A stretch of DNA of 64,000 nucleotides from Larkinella sp965227735 (lineage in GTDB: Bacteria; Bacteroidota; Bacteroidia; Cytophagales; Spirosomataceae): contig NZ_OZ245776.1 of NCBI RefSeq assembly GCF_965227735.1, forward strand, positions 3,596,001 through 3,660,000, read 5' to 3'. The notes under the pieces were generated by a model, which was not told where the DNA came from, ran no database searches, and saw only the letters and a program-made list of their open reading frames with translations. Both the position numbers and the translations under genes were made by a program. Of the stretch, positions 41,001 to 50,088 are shown piece after piece; position 1 is the stretch's first letter, and the number at the start of each line of letters is the position of its first letter.

Positions 41001-43530
41001 AACGCATGTGCTGGAAACCGATCAGAAATCCGCCGAGCTGACGTTCAGTTTGTCCAATGAATATCTGCCAACGGTTTATGTGACGGCGACACTCATCCGG
41101 CCCGTTGATGGCTCGAACCTGCCGCTGATGGTCGCCCACGGTTTTGCGCCGATTTCGGTAGAAGACCCGGAAACGAAATTGCCGGTGGAAATTACGGCGG
41201 TGACGCAATCCCGCTCCAAAACCAAACAGCACATTTCGGTCAAAACCAGCCCGAATGCCGAACTGACTGTGGCCGTCGTCGACGAAGGAATCCTGCAACT
41301 GAAGAATTTTCAAACGCCCGACATCCACGGTTATTTTTACCAGAAACGCGCCCTGGAAGTCAATAGCCACGATTTGTATGCCTTCCTGTTTCCTGAACTA
41401 GCACTTTCCGGTAGTTCGTCGTTTGGCGGTGACGGCTACAATCTGGGCAAACGCATCAATCCGCTGAGCAACGGACGCGTCAAACTGGTGGCCTTGTGGA
41501 GTGGTGTTCTGAAAGCCAACGGTAGCGGAGAAGCCAGTTTTGACATCGCGATTCCGCAGTTTTCGGGTGATTTGCGGGTCATGACCGTCGCCTACAAAGA
41601 CAAAGCGTTCGGTTCGGCGACGAAGAACATGAAAGTGGCCGATCCGCTCGTCATCAGCACCGGCGCGTCCCGGTTTTTGAGTCCGGACGACGAGCTGAGC
41701 CTACCCGTGACAATCAGCAATACCACCAAAAAACCGGCAATCGTGACGGCTTCGCTCAAACTGAGCGGGGCTTTACTGGCCAACGGCGCAACAACGCAGC
41801 AACTCACCATCGGGCCGGGGCAGGAAGCCCGCGCAAACTTCGCCGTCAAAGCAAAAACCGCCATCGGCACGGGCAACATCACGGTTTTGGTGAGAGGATT
41901 GAACGAAACCTTCAGCGAAAGCATCGACCTCACCGTCCGGCCGGTGACGTCTTTGCTGAAAACCGCCCAATCGGGTGTCGTGGCGGCCAATCAATCCCAA
42001 ACCATCGACCTGACCAATCCATACATTCCCGGTACGGTGCGGAGTCAGTTGACCGTCAGCCGGTCGCCGATGATTCAGTTGAGCAAGGAGTTGTCATACC
42101 TGCTCGGCTATCCGTACGGTTGCATGGAACAGACGATCTCGAAAGCGTTTCCGCAGTTGTATTTTGCCGAAGTGCTCAAAACGATGGGCAAACCGGGCAC
42201 CTATTTTGTGCGTTCGGGCGACAGTGATCTGAATCCGAATTACACGGTTCAGGAAGCCATCCGGCGCGTGGAATCGATGCAACTGGCCGACGGCGGTTTT
42301 AGTATGTGGCCCGGTTTGCCGACAGAAGACGGCTGGGCGTCGGCTTACGCGGTTCATTTCCTGACTGAAGCCCGACGCGCCGGTTTTGAAGTGAGTCCGT
42401 CGGTGTATAGCAAAGCCTTGGATCGTCTGACGATTCGCACGGGCAGCCCCGCGCTGGAAGATGAAATTGTCTTTTCTGAATCGGGCAATACGGTTCGTAA
42501 AATCGTGAGCCGGCAGAATCTGTACGGTTTATACGCCCTGGCGCTGGGTGGGCAACCCAATCGTCCGGCGATGAATTACTACAAAACCGCAGCCCAGCGC
42601 CCGAACGAAAGTTCACTAACACCGGATAGCCGGTATTTGCTGGCAGCCGCGTTTTACCTGACCGGCGATACGCGGAGTTATACGGTTTTACTACCCAAAA
42701 AATTCACCAATACGACCAGTCAGCGGCAATCGGGCGGGAGTTATGCTTCGCCGATTCGGAATCTGGCGCTGGTGCTGAATACGTTACTGGAAACCGATCC
42801 GGACAATTTGCAGATTCCGGCCCTGGCCCGGCAATTGTCGCAGGCCCTGAACACCAGTTCGTATCTGAACACGCAGGAATCGGTTTTTGCGGTTTTGGCG
42901 CTGGGAAAGATTGCCAAAAAAGCCGCGACCTCGACAGCCACCGCCACGCTGTCGGCAGATGGCAAAACCGTGGGGCAGTTTACCGGCAAAACGCTGAATC
43001 TGACCACCGGCATTGCCAACCGGAAACTGAAGCTGGCGGCTCAGGGCAGCGGGAGTCTCTACTGGTTTGCCCAAACCGAAGGATTGAGTGCGACGGGAAA
43101 CTATACCGAAGAAGATGCCGGTTTGCGGGTTCGGCGGGAATTTCTGGACCGCGACGGTGGGCCGATGTCGTCGTTTAAACAGAATGATCTGGTGGTGGTC
43201 CGGATTTCACTGGCGAGCGACAACGGGGTTCCGGTCAACAACGTGGTGGTGACGGATATGCTGCCCGCCGGTTTTGAGATCGAAAATCCGCGCCTGACCG
43301 AACCGCGTGAAATGCCCTGGATCAAAGGGGCTTCGACGCCGGAACACTTCGACGTGCGCGACGACCGGATTCATTTTTTCACCTCCGCCGGAACAACCGT
43401 TAAAACATTTTATTACCTCGTCCGGGTGGTGTCCAAAGGGCGGTTTTCGATGGGGCCGGTTTCTGCCGACGCGATGTACGACGGCAATTTGCGGAGTTAT
43501 TCGGGGGGCGGAATCCTGACCACATACTAA
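38071..43530 (+). CDS. Alpha-2-macroglobulin family lipoprotein (1819 aa)
   Basis: A giant bacterial alpha-2-macroglobulin, a protease trap of the cell envelope. The N-terminus is a lipoprotein signal (LFFFSTCSHL; lipid-modified Cys20). The MG domains extend to about residue 1100; GDRNIYRPGETIHF is the typical MG2 motif. The thioester motif is present as YPYGCMEQ (Cys1351, Glu1353, Gln1354), followed by a TED domain containing ADGGFSMWPG. It ends after a beta-domain with VVVTDMLPAGFEIENP. In many bacteria such a gene accompanies pbpC (penicillin-binding protein 1c), but neither neighbour here is one. Very long, uninterrupted frame. Confidence 0.93.
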   Translation: MKTYLRSLTALSVLFFFSTCSHLSNSVRLINQNFEEEVGRNQNLVFTFSKDLVPDGRLNEWDSTQYVVFEPAVAGNFKWTAPNELVFSPAIAFKPATEYKAELNNALVRQQKDAQLSLDNETIAFHTPYLQLADTEFWWTRGENGRPVAKAKLNFNYPVSGAELAGLLKIEAEAEKPLTTQVLQTSLNETIPVTLANAPASRSETPLKIQIGQGLKVPNTAFSTKEAFEQTTALPSQYSLEVVDVKTGFENNEGVIRIITTQELQASQLSSYYTLTPEAESRAELTENGFIIRGNFNETETYVLTLTNQLKGVLGGRLDEAVSKDVFFGKMPAGISFVNKRAVYLSSKGAKNVGVNIVNVPKVDVKIAKVYENNILHYLRSGRYEESGEIDGEWKPLGTHYYYDDEQQNYSDIIVQKTVETTNLPKAKGVSALNLSLPDQTASSPNPPRGIYLVTVSSKDDAYISATKLISVSDIGLITKQGSDEVWVFANSIKTAEPLANVDITLISSNNQVIATVQTNGKGVAHFEKITAKNPGSKLAMVLSKTEDDFNYLLLQDAKVETSRFEVEGKRDNPTGFDAFVYGDRNIYRPGETIHFNTIIRNPVWESVGEIPLKIKVLSPNGKEYRVLRQSTNEQGAVATDVPIDPAAVTGTYVTEIYNANDVLLASRNISIEEFIPDRIRVEARTERDAYRTGETVTMTATATNLFGPPATGRTYEMDLQLKQRAFTAKQFPDYTFAIESNTSFEKNLRQGVTDASGQAVERFPISTSYRDIGVLEGKLFVTVFDENSRPVNRLKQLDVFTQETFYGIRLADSYVGTNVPLPVDVVAVDRNGNLQKGATAQAEVVRFDYQTVVEKQYDQLRYVSKKREKVVYTNNLSFGDGRAKFSYVPTVSGEYEVRIRRTGKSGEVAAAYTAVSYYAYGFGTTQSSSFEVSTEGQVLMEFDKEKYQVGDKAKVLFKTPFAGKLLVTLERNKVLETHVLETDQKSAELTFSLSNEYLPTVYVTATLIRPVDGSNLPLMVAHGFAPISVEDPETKLPVEITAVTQSRSKTKQHISVKTSPNAELTVAVVDEGILQLKNFQTPDIHGYFYQKRALEVNSHDLYAFLFPELALSGSSSFGGDGYNLGKRINPLSNGRVKLVALWSGVLKANGSGEASFDIAIPQFSGDLRVMTVAYKDKAFGSATKNMKVADPLVISTGASRFLSPDDELSLPVTISNTTKKPAIVTASLKLSGALLANGATTQQLTIGPGQEARANFAVKAKTAIGTGNITVLVRGLNETFSESIDLTVRPVTSLLKTAQSGVVAANQSQTIDLTNPYIPGTVRSQLTVSRSPMIQLSKELSYLLGYPYGCMEQTISKAFPQLYFAEVLKTMGKPGTYFVRSGDSDLNPNYTVQEAIRRVESMQLADGGFSMWPGLPTEDGWASAYAVHFLTEARRAGFEVSPSVYSKALDRLTIRTGSPALEDEIVFSESGNTVRKIVSRQNLYGLYALALGGQPNRPAMNYYKTAAQRPNESSLTPDSRYLLAAAFYLTGDTRSYTVLLPKKFTNTTSQRQSGGSYASPIRNLALVLNTLLETDPDNLQIPALARQLSQALNTSSYLNTQESVFAVLALGKIAKKAATSTATATLSADGKTVGQFTGKTLNLTTGIANRKLKLAAQGSGSLYWFAQTEGLSATGNYTEEDAGLRVRREFLDRDGGPMSSFKQNDLVVVRISLASDNGVPVNNVVVTDMLPAGFEIENPRLTEPREMPWIKGASTPEHFDVRDDRIHFFTSAGTTVKTFYYLVRVVSKGRFSMGPVSADAMYDGNLRSYSGGGILTTY

Positions 43531-43686
43531 CAAAAAAAAATCGAAAAGTGACTTTTGAGACTAAGTTGCGTCTATTAAGTATATCCCACCATTTTATCCG
43601 GTGGGATGAGTTCATTCCAAGTCGGTTAAACCATTCGTTTTCCCCTGATTAGAAGCAGGTTGATTCGAATAAACTGTTTTAACGGG

Positions 43687-43717
43687 TTGGAGAAAGGCGT
43701 TTTGTGGTCTACCTTTG
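43687..43717 (+). promoter_or_regulatory. Bacteroidota-type promoter of the 66-aa gene
   Basis: TTG (43687-43689) lies 20 nt before TACCTTTG (43710-43717), an exact TAnnTTTG box. The transcript would start about 20 nt before the ATG at 43744. Confidence 0.7.
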
Positions 43718-43743
43718 TGTCACCGAAAAGATTAAGTAATCGT

Positions 43744-43944
43744 ATGCAATACAATCGCTATTACCTCTTATCCAGCATGATGGGCGATGAGTTATATCGT
43801 CAGCATTCATCTAAAAAAGATCAACCTATTGAGGAGAGTCTGGAAAAGCGTTTTAATCTCCTTTCGGAGATTCCGCTGGATCAATTTATACGCAGTGGCA
43901 TGCCGTGGCTGCGTATTCTCGAAATGCTCGAACGGCGCTACTAA
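43744..43944 (+). CDS. Small conserved-looking protein of unknown function (66 aa)
   Basis: The ATG at 43744 follows an exact TAnnTTTG promoter, and a terminator follows the stop by 40 nt, so this is a complete monocistronic unit. The protein starts MQYNRYYLLSSMMGDELYRQ, is charged in the middle and ends with PWLRILEMLERRY. It has no signal peptide or membrane segment. I do not recognise the family. Its compact transcription unit argues that it is genuine. Confidence 0.65.
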   Translation: MQYNRYYLLSSMMGDELYRQHSSKKDQPIEESLEKRFNLLSEIPLDQFIRSGMPWLRILEMLERRY

Positions 43945-43983
43945 CCGTATTGGCCGCTTATCCTTATACTATATCCATCCGTG

Positions 43984-44030
43984 AACCCATTCCTGACGAT
44001 TTTTAGCCAAAGTCGGGAATGGGTTTATTT
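43984..44030 (+). terminator. Terminator of the 66-aa gene
   Basis: AACCCATTCC (43984-43993) pairs with GGAATGGGTT (44016-44025), extended inwards by GAC/GTC; TATTT follows. About 14 bp of stem. Confidence 0.85.
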
Positions 44031-44082
44031 CATTTAACAGGAGTTTCCTCTGCAACCGGTAAAAATTGTAACTTGCCTATCG

Positions 44083-46017
44083 ATGAGGAAATTATTTTTG
44101 CTGATTGGTTTTATTGTCTGGCTTTTTGCTTTCAAATCCACCGTTGACGAACAGGCCTGGATCCGAATCAATTCCCTCGGCTACCGGCCCGCCAGTACGA
44201 AAGTAGCCATCTGGGTCGGAAAAACGGAGGAAGCCGTCGCGCAGCCTTTTCAGGTCATCGACGCCCAAACCGGAAAAGTCGTTTACGAAAATCCGGTTGG
44301 AAAAGACTTCGGTGCGTACGGCCCTTTTGTGCAAACCCACCGCCTGGATTTTTCCGGTGTTCGCAAACCGGGGACCTACTACCTCAAAACCGGTACCATT
44401 CAATCGCCCGAATTTCGGATTGCGGACGACGTATACAACGGGGCGGCTGATTTTTGCCTGCGGTATATGCGCCAGCAGCGCAGCGGTTACAACCCCTTCC
44501 TGAAAGATTCGTGCCATACCCACGACGGTTATACGATGTATGGCCCCATGCCCGATAGCACCCACATCGATGTGTCGGGTGGCTGGCACGACGCTTCCGA
44601 CTACCTGCAATACGTGCCAACCTCCGCCAACGCTACGTACCACCTACTGGCCGCTTTTCGCGATTTTCCGAAAGTTTTTGGTGATCAGCACCTGGCCAAC
44701 GGGCTTGAAGGAACGAACAACCAGGCCGATGTGCTGGATGAAGCCCGCTGGGGCCTCGACTGGCTACTGAAAATGCACCCCAAAGACGACTGGATGTTCA
44801 ACCAACTGGCCGACGACCGCGACCATTCCGGATTACGCATTCCCAAACTGGATTCGGCGTATGGAAAGGGCTATGAGCGGCCTGTATATTTTGCGACGGG
44901 AAAACCGCAGGGGCTTTTCAAACACAAAAACCGCGCAACAGGCGTTGCTTCCACGGCGGGCAAATTCAGCAGCGCGTTTGCGTTGGGTTACCAGATGCTG
45001 CGCAAACGGGATCTGGATTATGCCGACAAATTATGGGAACGGGCACAAAGTGCCTATATGCTGGGCCTGCAAAAACCGGGTGTTTGCCAGACAGCGCCGG
45101 GCCGGGCACCCTATTTTTACGAAGAAGACAACTACGTCGATGATATGGAACTGGCGGCTGTCGAGATGTACAATGCCGCCCGGGTGCAGGGCTACAAAGC
45201 GGCCGACTACCTCAATAGCGCCTATGCTTACGGTTTGATCGAACCCGTAACACCCTGGCTGGGAACCGATACGGCCCGGCATTACCAGTGGTATCCATTT
45301 ATTAACATCGGCCATTTCGAAGTCGCCAAACGAGTTGTCGATACCCGTCGGCAACATATGGTTGGTTTTTACCGGGATGGGATTGAGAAAGTCTGGCAGA
45401 AGGCGCAGAGCAACGCATTTTACCGGGGCGTTCCGTTCATCTGGTGCAGCAACAACCTAACAACCTCTTTCGCCATTCAGTGTTACTGGTACCGCAAACT
45501 AACCGGCGATACGCGTTATCTGCAACTCGAGCAGGCCTGTTTCGACTGGCTGTTTGGTTGCAATCCGTGGGGAACCAGTTTTGTGTACGGTTTGCCGGCC
45601 GGTGCCGACACCCCCGCCGATCCACACTCTGCCTTTACCCACCTCAAAAACTACCCCATCGACGGCGGTTTGGTCGACGGGCCTGTGTATGGCCGGATTT
45701 ACAAGAATCTGATCGGGATCGAGTTGAAAGAACCGGATGAATATGCCGCGTTTCAGAGCGATCTGGTGGTTTATCACGACGATTACGGCGACTACAGCAC
45801 GAATGAGCCGACGATGGACGGCACGGCTTCGCTGATTTACCTGCTGGCGGCCAAAGAGGGCGAAACGGCAGCGGCAGCCCCGGTGGCGGCTCCGGCAAAA
45901 GCGAAGGTGGTCAAAAAGAAAACCTCGTCCCGCAAAAAGACGGTTCGCAAAAAATCGTCCGGACGAAAAAAGGCACCGGCCAAACGTTCGTCGTCAAAGA
46001 AAAAACGGAGACGATAA
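44083..46017 (+). CDS. Glycoside hydrolase family 9 glucanase with basic C-terminal tail (644 aa)
   Basis: An inverting endo-beta-1,4-glucanase-type enzyme. A signal peptide (MRKLFLLIGFIVWLFAF) is followed by an N-terminal Ig-like CelD_N domain (about 25-115) and the (alpha/alpha)6 GH9 domain. The nucleophilic-water aspartates are Asp170 and Asp173 in GGWHDASDY, and the acid is Glu575 in STNEPTMDG; all are present. After residue about 600 comes an Ala-rich then Lys/Arg-rich tail (22 of the last 39 residues are Lys or Arg), which no GH9 enzyme needs for catalysis. It would cut cellulose-like or mixed-linkage glucans outside the cell. Single gene, with a regulator pair convergent to it. Confidence 0.93.
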   Translation: MRKLFLLIGFIVWLFAFKSTVDEQAWIRINSLGYRPASTKVAIWVGKTEEAVAQPFQVIDAQTGKVVYENPVGKDFGAYGPFVQTHRLDFSGVRKPGTYYLKTGTIQSPEFRIADDVYNGAADFCLRYMRQQRSGYNPFLKDSCHTHDGYTMYGPMPDSTHIDVSGGWHDASDYLQYVPTSANATYHLLAAFRDFPKVFGDQHLANGLEGTNNQADVLDEARWGLDWLLKMHPKDDWMFNQLADDRDHSGLRIPKLDSAYGKGYERPVYFATGKPQGLFKHKNRATGVASTAGKFSSAFALGYQMLRKRDLDYADKLWERAQSAYMLGLQKPGVCQTAPGRAPYFYEEDNYVDDMELAAVEMYNAARVQGYKAADYLNSAYAYGLIEPVTPWLGTDTARHYQWYPFINIGHFEVAKRVVDTRRQHMVGFYRDGIEKVWQKAQSNAFYRGVPFIWCSNNLTTSFAIQCYWYRKLTGDTRYLQLEQACFDWLFGCNPWGTSFVYGLPAGADTPADPHSAFTHLKNYPIDGGLVDGPVYGRIYKNLIGIELKEPDEYAAFQSDLVVYHDDYGDYSTNEPTMDGTASLIYLLAAKEGETAAAAPVAAPAKAKVVKKKTSSRKKTVRKKSSGRKKAPAKRSSSKKKRRR

Positions 46018-46034
46018 GCGGTTTTCATGTCTCT

Positions 46035-46772
46035 TTAACGGGTCCGAACCACCCCCAGCTTTTTTAGCAGATCGGTCCGGTTGCTTTCCGGAATAGAAAT
46101 GGGCGTGCTCTGGTTGCGCATCAGCAACTGGCTCCGTTCCAGACGCTCGATGTGATTCAGATTGATCAACAGCGAGCGTGACAACCGGTAGAAATAGGAC
46201 ATGGGGAAATACTGAGCCAGATAGCCCAGATTCATGGACAACAAATGCGGTTTTTCTTCATTCACCATAAAAACCTTGACGTAGGCTCCCTCAGCCAGCA
46301 GATAGAGAACGTCAGGCAGCAATACCTTCTCATACCCCTTATTGATCGGCAGAAACAACGTCTCGGGAACCGCGGTGTGGCTGGCCCGCTGGGTCAGTGA
46401 ACGATTCGTATAGGCCAGTTCAATCTGAAAAACAATTTCATTTTGGTGAAAGGGTTTAATCAGGTACGCAATTGGCTTGGTTTCTTTGGCTCGTTGAAAC
46501 GTCGGCGTTTCTGAATTGGCGGTCAGGTAGATAATGGGCATCCAATGCAGGGCCAGCATATCCCTGGCGGTCGTAATGCCGTCAGCCGTAGATCGTTCGA
46601 GGTGAATATCAACCAGTGCCATATCCGGGGGTTGTCGCCGGACAGCGGCCATTGCTTCGTGGTAATTCCGGGCGATCGTCGGCACCCGGTGCCCGGCACT
46701 TTCCAACGCTCCTTTGAGGTCATGAGCCGTCAACAAATCATCTTCAATAATCAGGATGGTTAAGGATTCCAT
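46035..46772 (-). CDS. LytTR-type response regulator (245 aa)
   Basis: A two-component regulator with a receiver domain (1-125; acidic pair in IIEDD, phospho-acceptor Asp55 in LVDIHL, Thr/Lys switch in YLTAN and LIKPF) and a C-terminal LytTR DNA-binding domain (about 150-245, with LYLLAEGAYVKVFM and FYRLSRSLLINLNHIE). The ATG at 46772 (MESLTILIIEDD) is chosen over an upstream frame that reads into the kinase gene. It follows the histidine kinase by 7 nt and is clearly its partner. Confidence 0.93.
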   Translation of the reverse strand: MESLTILIIEDDLLTAHDLKGALESAGHRVPTIARNYHEAMAAVRRQPPDMALVDIHLERSTADGITTARDMLALHWMPIIYLTANSETPTFQRAKETKPIAYLIKPFHQNEIVFQIELAYTNRSLTQRASHTAVPETLFLPINKGYEKVLLPDVLYLLAEGAYVKVFMVNEEKPHLLSMNLGYLAQYFPMSYFYRLSRSLLINLNHIERLERSQLLMRNQSTPISIPESNRTDLLKKLGVVRTR

Positions 46773-46779
46773 GGTACGT

Positions 46780-48522
46780 TCAAATTTTAAACTGCATCTC
46801 AAACCGGGTGCCCGCTTCCGAATGAAATTGACAGGAGCCGTACAACTGATCGACCTGGATCTGAATGAGACGCATTCCGAAGGTCTTACTTTCCCTAAAA
46901 ATAGCTGTACCGGTTTGCGAAAAAGGTAGCCCCGGTCCATTATCGGTAACGGTCAGCAGTAGCGCACTTCCCTGCCGCCGACTCATCACCCGGAAAACCG
47001 GATCAGGATGATCCGGGAACGCATATTTACAGGCATTGGTGGTTAATTCGTTCACAATCAACCCCAACGACAAGGCATGGGTGGCCGATAACTCAAACGC
47101 TTCCAGGTCGTATACTGTCCGAATCCCGGAATAACCAAAAGTGCGGATGACACTCTCGACCAGTTCAGGAATAAAATCAGGCATATTAACGGTCACCAGC
47201 CCTTCGCCATCGTAAAGCCGGCGATGCAGCAGGGCCATCGCCTGCACCCGCAACTGACTTTCTTCCACGGCTTTTCGGGCGGTTTCGTCAACAAGCTGTT
47301 TGGAATGCAGGTTGAGCAGACTGGACACCACTTGCAGGTTGTTCTTCACCCGGTGGTTCTGCTCTTTCACCAACTCGGCATTCCGGGCACTGATGCGGTG
47401 GTTTTTACGGTAAAGCCGAAAAAAAACAATGCTCGTGACCACCGTGACGAGCAGGAGAGCCGAGACGGCCCAGGTCAGGCGTTGCTGAAAGAACAGGGTC
47501 TCCGAACGCAACGCCAGTTCTTTCTGCTGGGCTTTCAGGAGCGCATCTTTTTGCCCGGCTTTGTACTCCATATTCAGGCGGGATATGGCCCCTGCGTGAT
47601 CAACGGTGTAATTATTACTTTCAATCTGACGCAATTTTTCGCTGTGTACATACGCATGTTTCCAGTCGCCAATGGATTGATAATACAATTGGTAATTGCT
47701 TTCAAAACTATAATTGATAAAATGGTCGATGAACGGACTCTGGTTGAGCAGTTGCTGTGCCTGAGAAAGAAATGACCATGCCTGCTTAGGCTGGCCCAGA
47801 CTGGTATACGCCGAAGCCAGTTCCAGCATGAGCTTCATCCGAATTCCCTGCTCTTTCTGCAGCGTTGCCAGTTCCAGTGCTTTTTTCAGGTAGTCTGTTC
47901 CGGTCTGGTTCTGGCCCACACTTCTCCAAAAACGACCAATCCCCAAATGGTTTTCAATACGGGTTACGGTATCTTTCAGTTTATAAGCAAGTTGGTTTAT
48001 TTTCCGGTAGTAATGCACGACACTGTCTGGCTGCGGTTTAGATTGATCCGGCGCTCCATCGGGTCCGTTATTGATGTAAAAACCCATCAGGCATCCGTAC
48101 GCTCTGATCAAGGCTTTATCAGAGTGAATGCGCTTCGCCATCTCCAGTGCCCGATACGCATATAAGAGCCTGTCCTGGCGGTTTTCCTGAGTACCGCTCA
48201 ACCGAACGTACAATCTGACCAAATCAGAGGAGCCACCACGGGGTTCAATGATTTTTAATGATTTGAGAAACCAGCGGTGGGCGGTCAGACGGTCACCGGA
48301 GGCTTCGTAGGTTTTTCCATAGAGATAATACGCTTCAGCCAGCAACAACGAATCTTTCTTCGCGACGGCCTCCCGGTATACCGTATCCGCATAGAGCAAT
48401 TTATGCGACTGGAGTTTGAGGTAATGGGGCTGCTGTGCCCTGCCTGCCACCAGCGTCAATCCCAGGATCAGCAAAAGGCCAATGAGCCGCGCCATCATAT
48501 ACCGAAGGGAAAGAAAGGACAT
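46780..48522 (-). CDS. Sensor histidine kinase, TPR-containing, HisKA_2 type (580 aa)
   Basis: A membrane sensor. A signal/anchor segment at the N-terminus is followed by a periplasmic helical region (about 30-330) with TPR-like repeats (for example LLAEAYYLYGKTYEASGDR). A transmembrane helix (WAVSALLLVTVVTSIVFF), a HisKA_2 phosphoacceptor (EQNHRVKNNLQVVSSLLNLH) and a HATPase domain (NELTTNACKYAF, DNGPGLPF, FGMRLIQIQVDQL) complete it. It phosphorylates the LytTR regulator encoded 7 nt downstream. The pair lies convergent with the GH9 gene; regulation of glycan use is conceivable but unproven. Confidence 0.92.
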   Translation of the reverse strand: MSFLSLRYMMARLIGLLLILGLTLVAGRAQQPHYLKLQSHKLLYADTVYREAVAKKDSLLLAEAYYLYGKTYEASGDRLTAHRWFLKSLKIIEPRGGSSDLVRLYVRLSGTQENRQDRLLYAYRALEMAKRIHSDKALIRAYGCLMGFYINNGPDGAPDQSKPQPDSVVHYYRKINQLAYKLKDTVTRIENHLGIGRFWRSVGQNQTGTDYLKKALELATLQKEQGIRMKLMLELASAYTSLGQPKQAWSFLSQAQQLLNQSPFIDHFINYSFESNYQLYYQSIGDWKHAYVHSEKLRQIESNNYTVDHAGAISRLNMEYKAGQKDALLKAQQKELALRSETLFFQQRLTWAVSALLLVTVVTSIVFFRLYRKNHRISARNAELVKEQNHRVKNNLQVVSSLLNLHSKQLVDETARKAVEESQLRVQAMALLHRRLYDGEGLVTVNMPDFIPELVESVIRTFGYSGIRTVYDLEAFELSATHALSLGLIVNELTTNACKYAFPDHPDPVFRVMSRRQGSALLLTVTDNGPGLPFSQTGTAIFRESKTFGMRLIQIQVDQLYGSCQFHSEAGTRFEMQFKI

Positions 48523-48743
48523 GAATTACGCTGGTTAGATTTACGTATGAAATCAAAAGAAAGTGAGTTTGTCATTCTAATCAGTAATCCTCACTGAGAG
48601 AATCGGCGACTCTGTATAGGCATTCCCTTCATTGGTAAAGTTACCGATAATTCACTTCTGGCAATCAAGTACATTCGACAAAATAAACCAGCGGTTTTCT
48701 TCCGAAACATCCTGTCGATTCCAACGATTTCTTTCAGTCAATT

Positions 48744-50066
48744 ATGAAACGCATCTGCTTGCTCTGTCTTGTAATAGCCCTGCTGGGTAATGCCTGTGTA
48801 TCGCATAAACCGGTCGCACTCAGCACGGAGAGCCTACATGATGGAGCCATACGGGTAACCCCGGCCTGGCAATCGAAACGGACGGTTTGGAGCAAGGCCT
48901 GGCCTTTCATCGTGGGGCCGCTGGCCATGGGCACTTTTTTTGCCGTACGTCAAAATGCGGATCCGCAATTTTATTCGAATAAAAATACGGGCGCACCCTA
49001 TCCGGTGGGTACTACTGCGGCAGTAGGTGCCGGATTGGGACTGATGGTACCCGGCTATATTCCCTTCTCCTTTTTTCGAAAGAAAAGCGTTCGGTCACGT
49101 ACCTACCAAACCAGCGAGGAAGATAAATGGGTGTCGGCCTACGGCAATTATGTAGTGCGAGAACGCGCTCCGGGCGGACGGCTGTTGCTTATTCCCTACA
49201 AACAGGTTAAAGACTACGACCAAACGGAGCAGCAAATCAAAGAAAAAGCCGAACGGGAGCGTCGGGAAGCGGAAGAAAGAGTCCGACAAGCCGAAATGGC
49301 ACGGGAAGAAACCGCTTACCAGAATTTCGTGAAGTATGATTCCTGGCAATACTACCTCGACCACTTCCCGAACGGTCGGTATAAAAATGAAGTCCTTCAA
49401 AAAGGAGAGTTACTGGCCTATAAAAGAGTGACGACGGGATCCGGTGATTCCTGGGAAACCTATATTAAATATTTCCCTCAGGGCGAGCATAGTCAGGCCA
49501 TTCGGCAGGTAAAATCTGAAATCATTCAGGTCCAAAATTTACGGGCGCAGTATTATGAAGCCAATACGCTTGAAGCCTACAACAAGGTCGTGGAAACGGG
49601 TCGGAACCTGCAAACTGAACTCACAGAAAAACGTGGTAAGATTCCAGCCTCCGACGGATATGCCAGCCAAATCATTTCCGGATTGGCCAATGCAACCGGC
49701 ATTCTCATTACCAGTGCAGACGAGCGACTAAGCAAGAAACAGATTGAACGCACCCGCAGACTGGAATTAGCCAAAGAATGGGTGATTGGGGAAAGTTTAT
49801 GCTGGACCACCAGCAGTGTTAAACTTGACGAAAATGGAAAAGAAGTGCCAGGCACCAGTGCTAAAATGGCCATTCGGGTAGTTATTGAAGAGATTAATCC
49901 GGAACGCACCCGGTTCAAAGTCCGGATTAAGGAGCTTTTTAGTTACCGTCTGAACAAGAATGTGGACTCATTCCGCATGGAAACCGCAAACCGGGTTTGG
50001 CAACCCGAAGAAGTTGACTGGCTCGACCCTACCAGTGAAGAGTTCGATTTCAAAAAGTGCAATTGA
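48744..50066 (+). CDS. Putative lipoprotein of unknown function with coiled coil (440 aa)
   Basis: Begins with a lipobox (LVIALLGNACVSHK), then a short hydrophobic region (about 52-70 and 95-110, PFIVGPLAMGTFFAV and GAGLGLMVPGYIPF), then a charged coiled coil (about 165-195, repeated EKAERERREAEER) and two tandem 35-residue helical units with similar text (YDSWQYYLDHFPNGRY, GDSWETYIKYFPQGEH) that resemble TPR or Sel1-like repeats. The C-terminal half has no recognised motif. It is a single gene in an envelope-protein neighbourhood. Confidence 0.7.
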   Translation: MKRICLLCLVIALLGNACVSHKPVALSTESLHDGAIRVTPAWQSKRTVWSKAWPFIVGPLAMGTFFAVRQNADPQFYSNKNTGAPYPVGTTAAVGAGLGLMVPGYIPFSFFRKKSVRSRTYQTSEEDKWVSAYGNYVVRERAPGGRLLLIPYKQVKDYDQTEQQIKEKAERERREAEERVRQAEMAREETAYQNFVKYDSWQYYLDHFPNGRYKNEVLQKGELLAYKRVTTGSGDSWETYIKYFPQGEHSQAIRQVKSEIIQVQNLRAQYYEANTLEAYNKVVETGRNLQTELTEKRGKIPASDGYASQIISGLANATGILITSADERLSKKQIERTRRLELAKEWVIGESLCWTTSSVKLDENGKEVPGTSAKMAIRVVIEEINPERTRFKVRIKELFSYRLNKNVDSFRMETANRVWQPEEVDWLDPTSEEFDFKKCN

Positions 50067-50088
50067 TCCAGCCAGGGGTTCTACTCCT

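Noticed and set aside
43531..43743. A 94-aa start for the small gene at 43660
   Set aside because: The ORF can be read from 43660, but an exact TAnnTTTG promoter at 43710-43717 lies inside that extension; the ATG at 43744 is therefore used.
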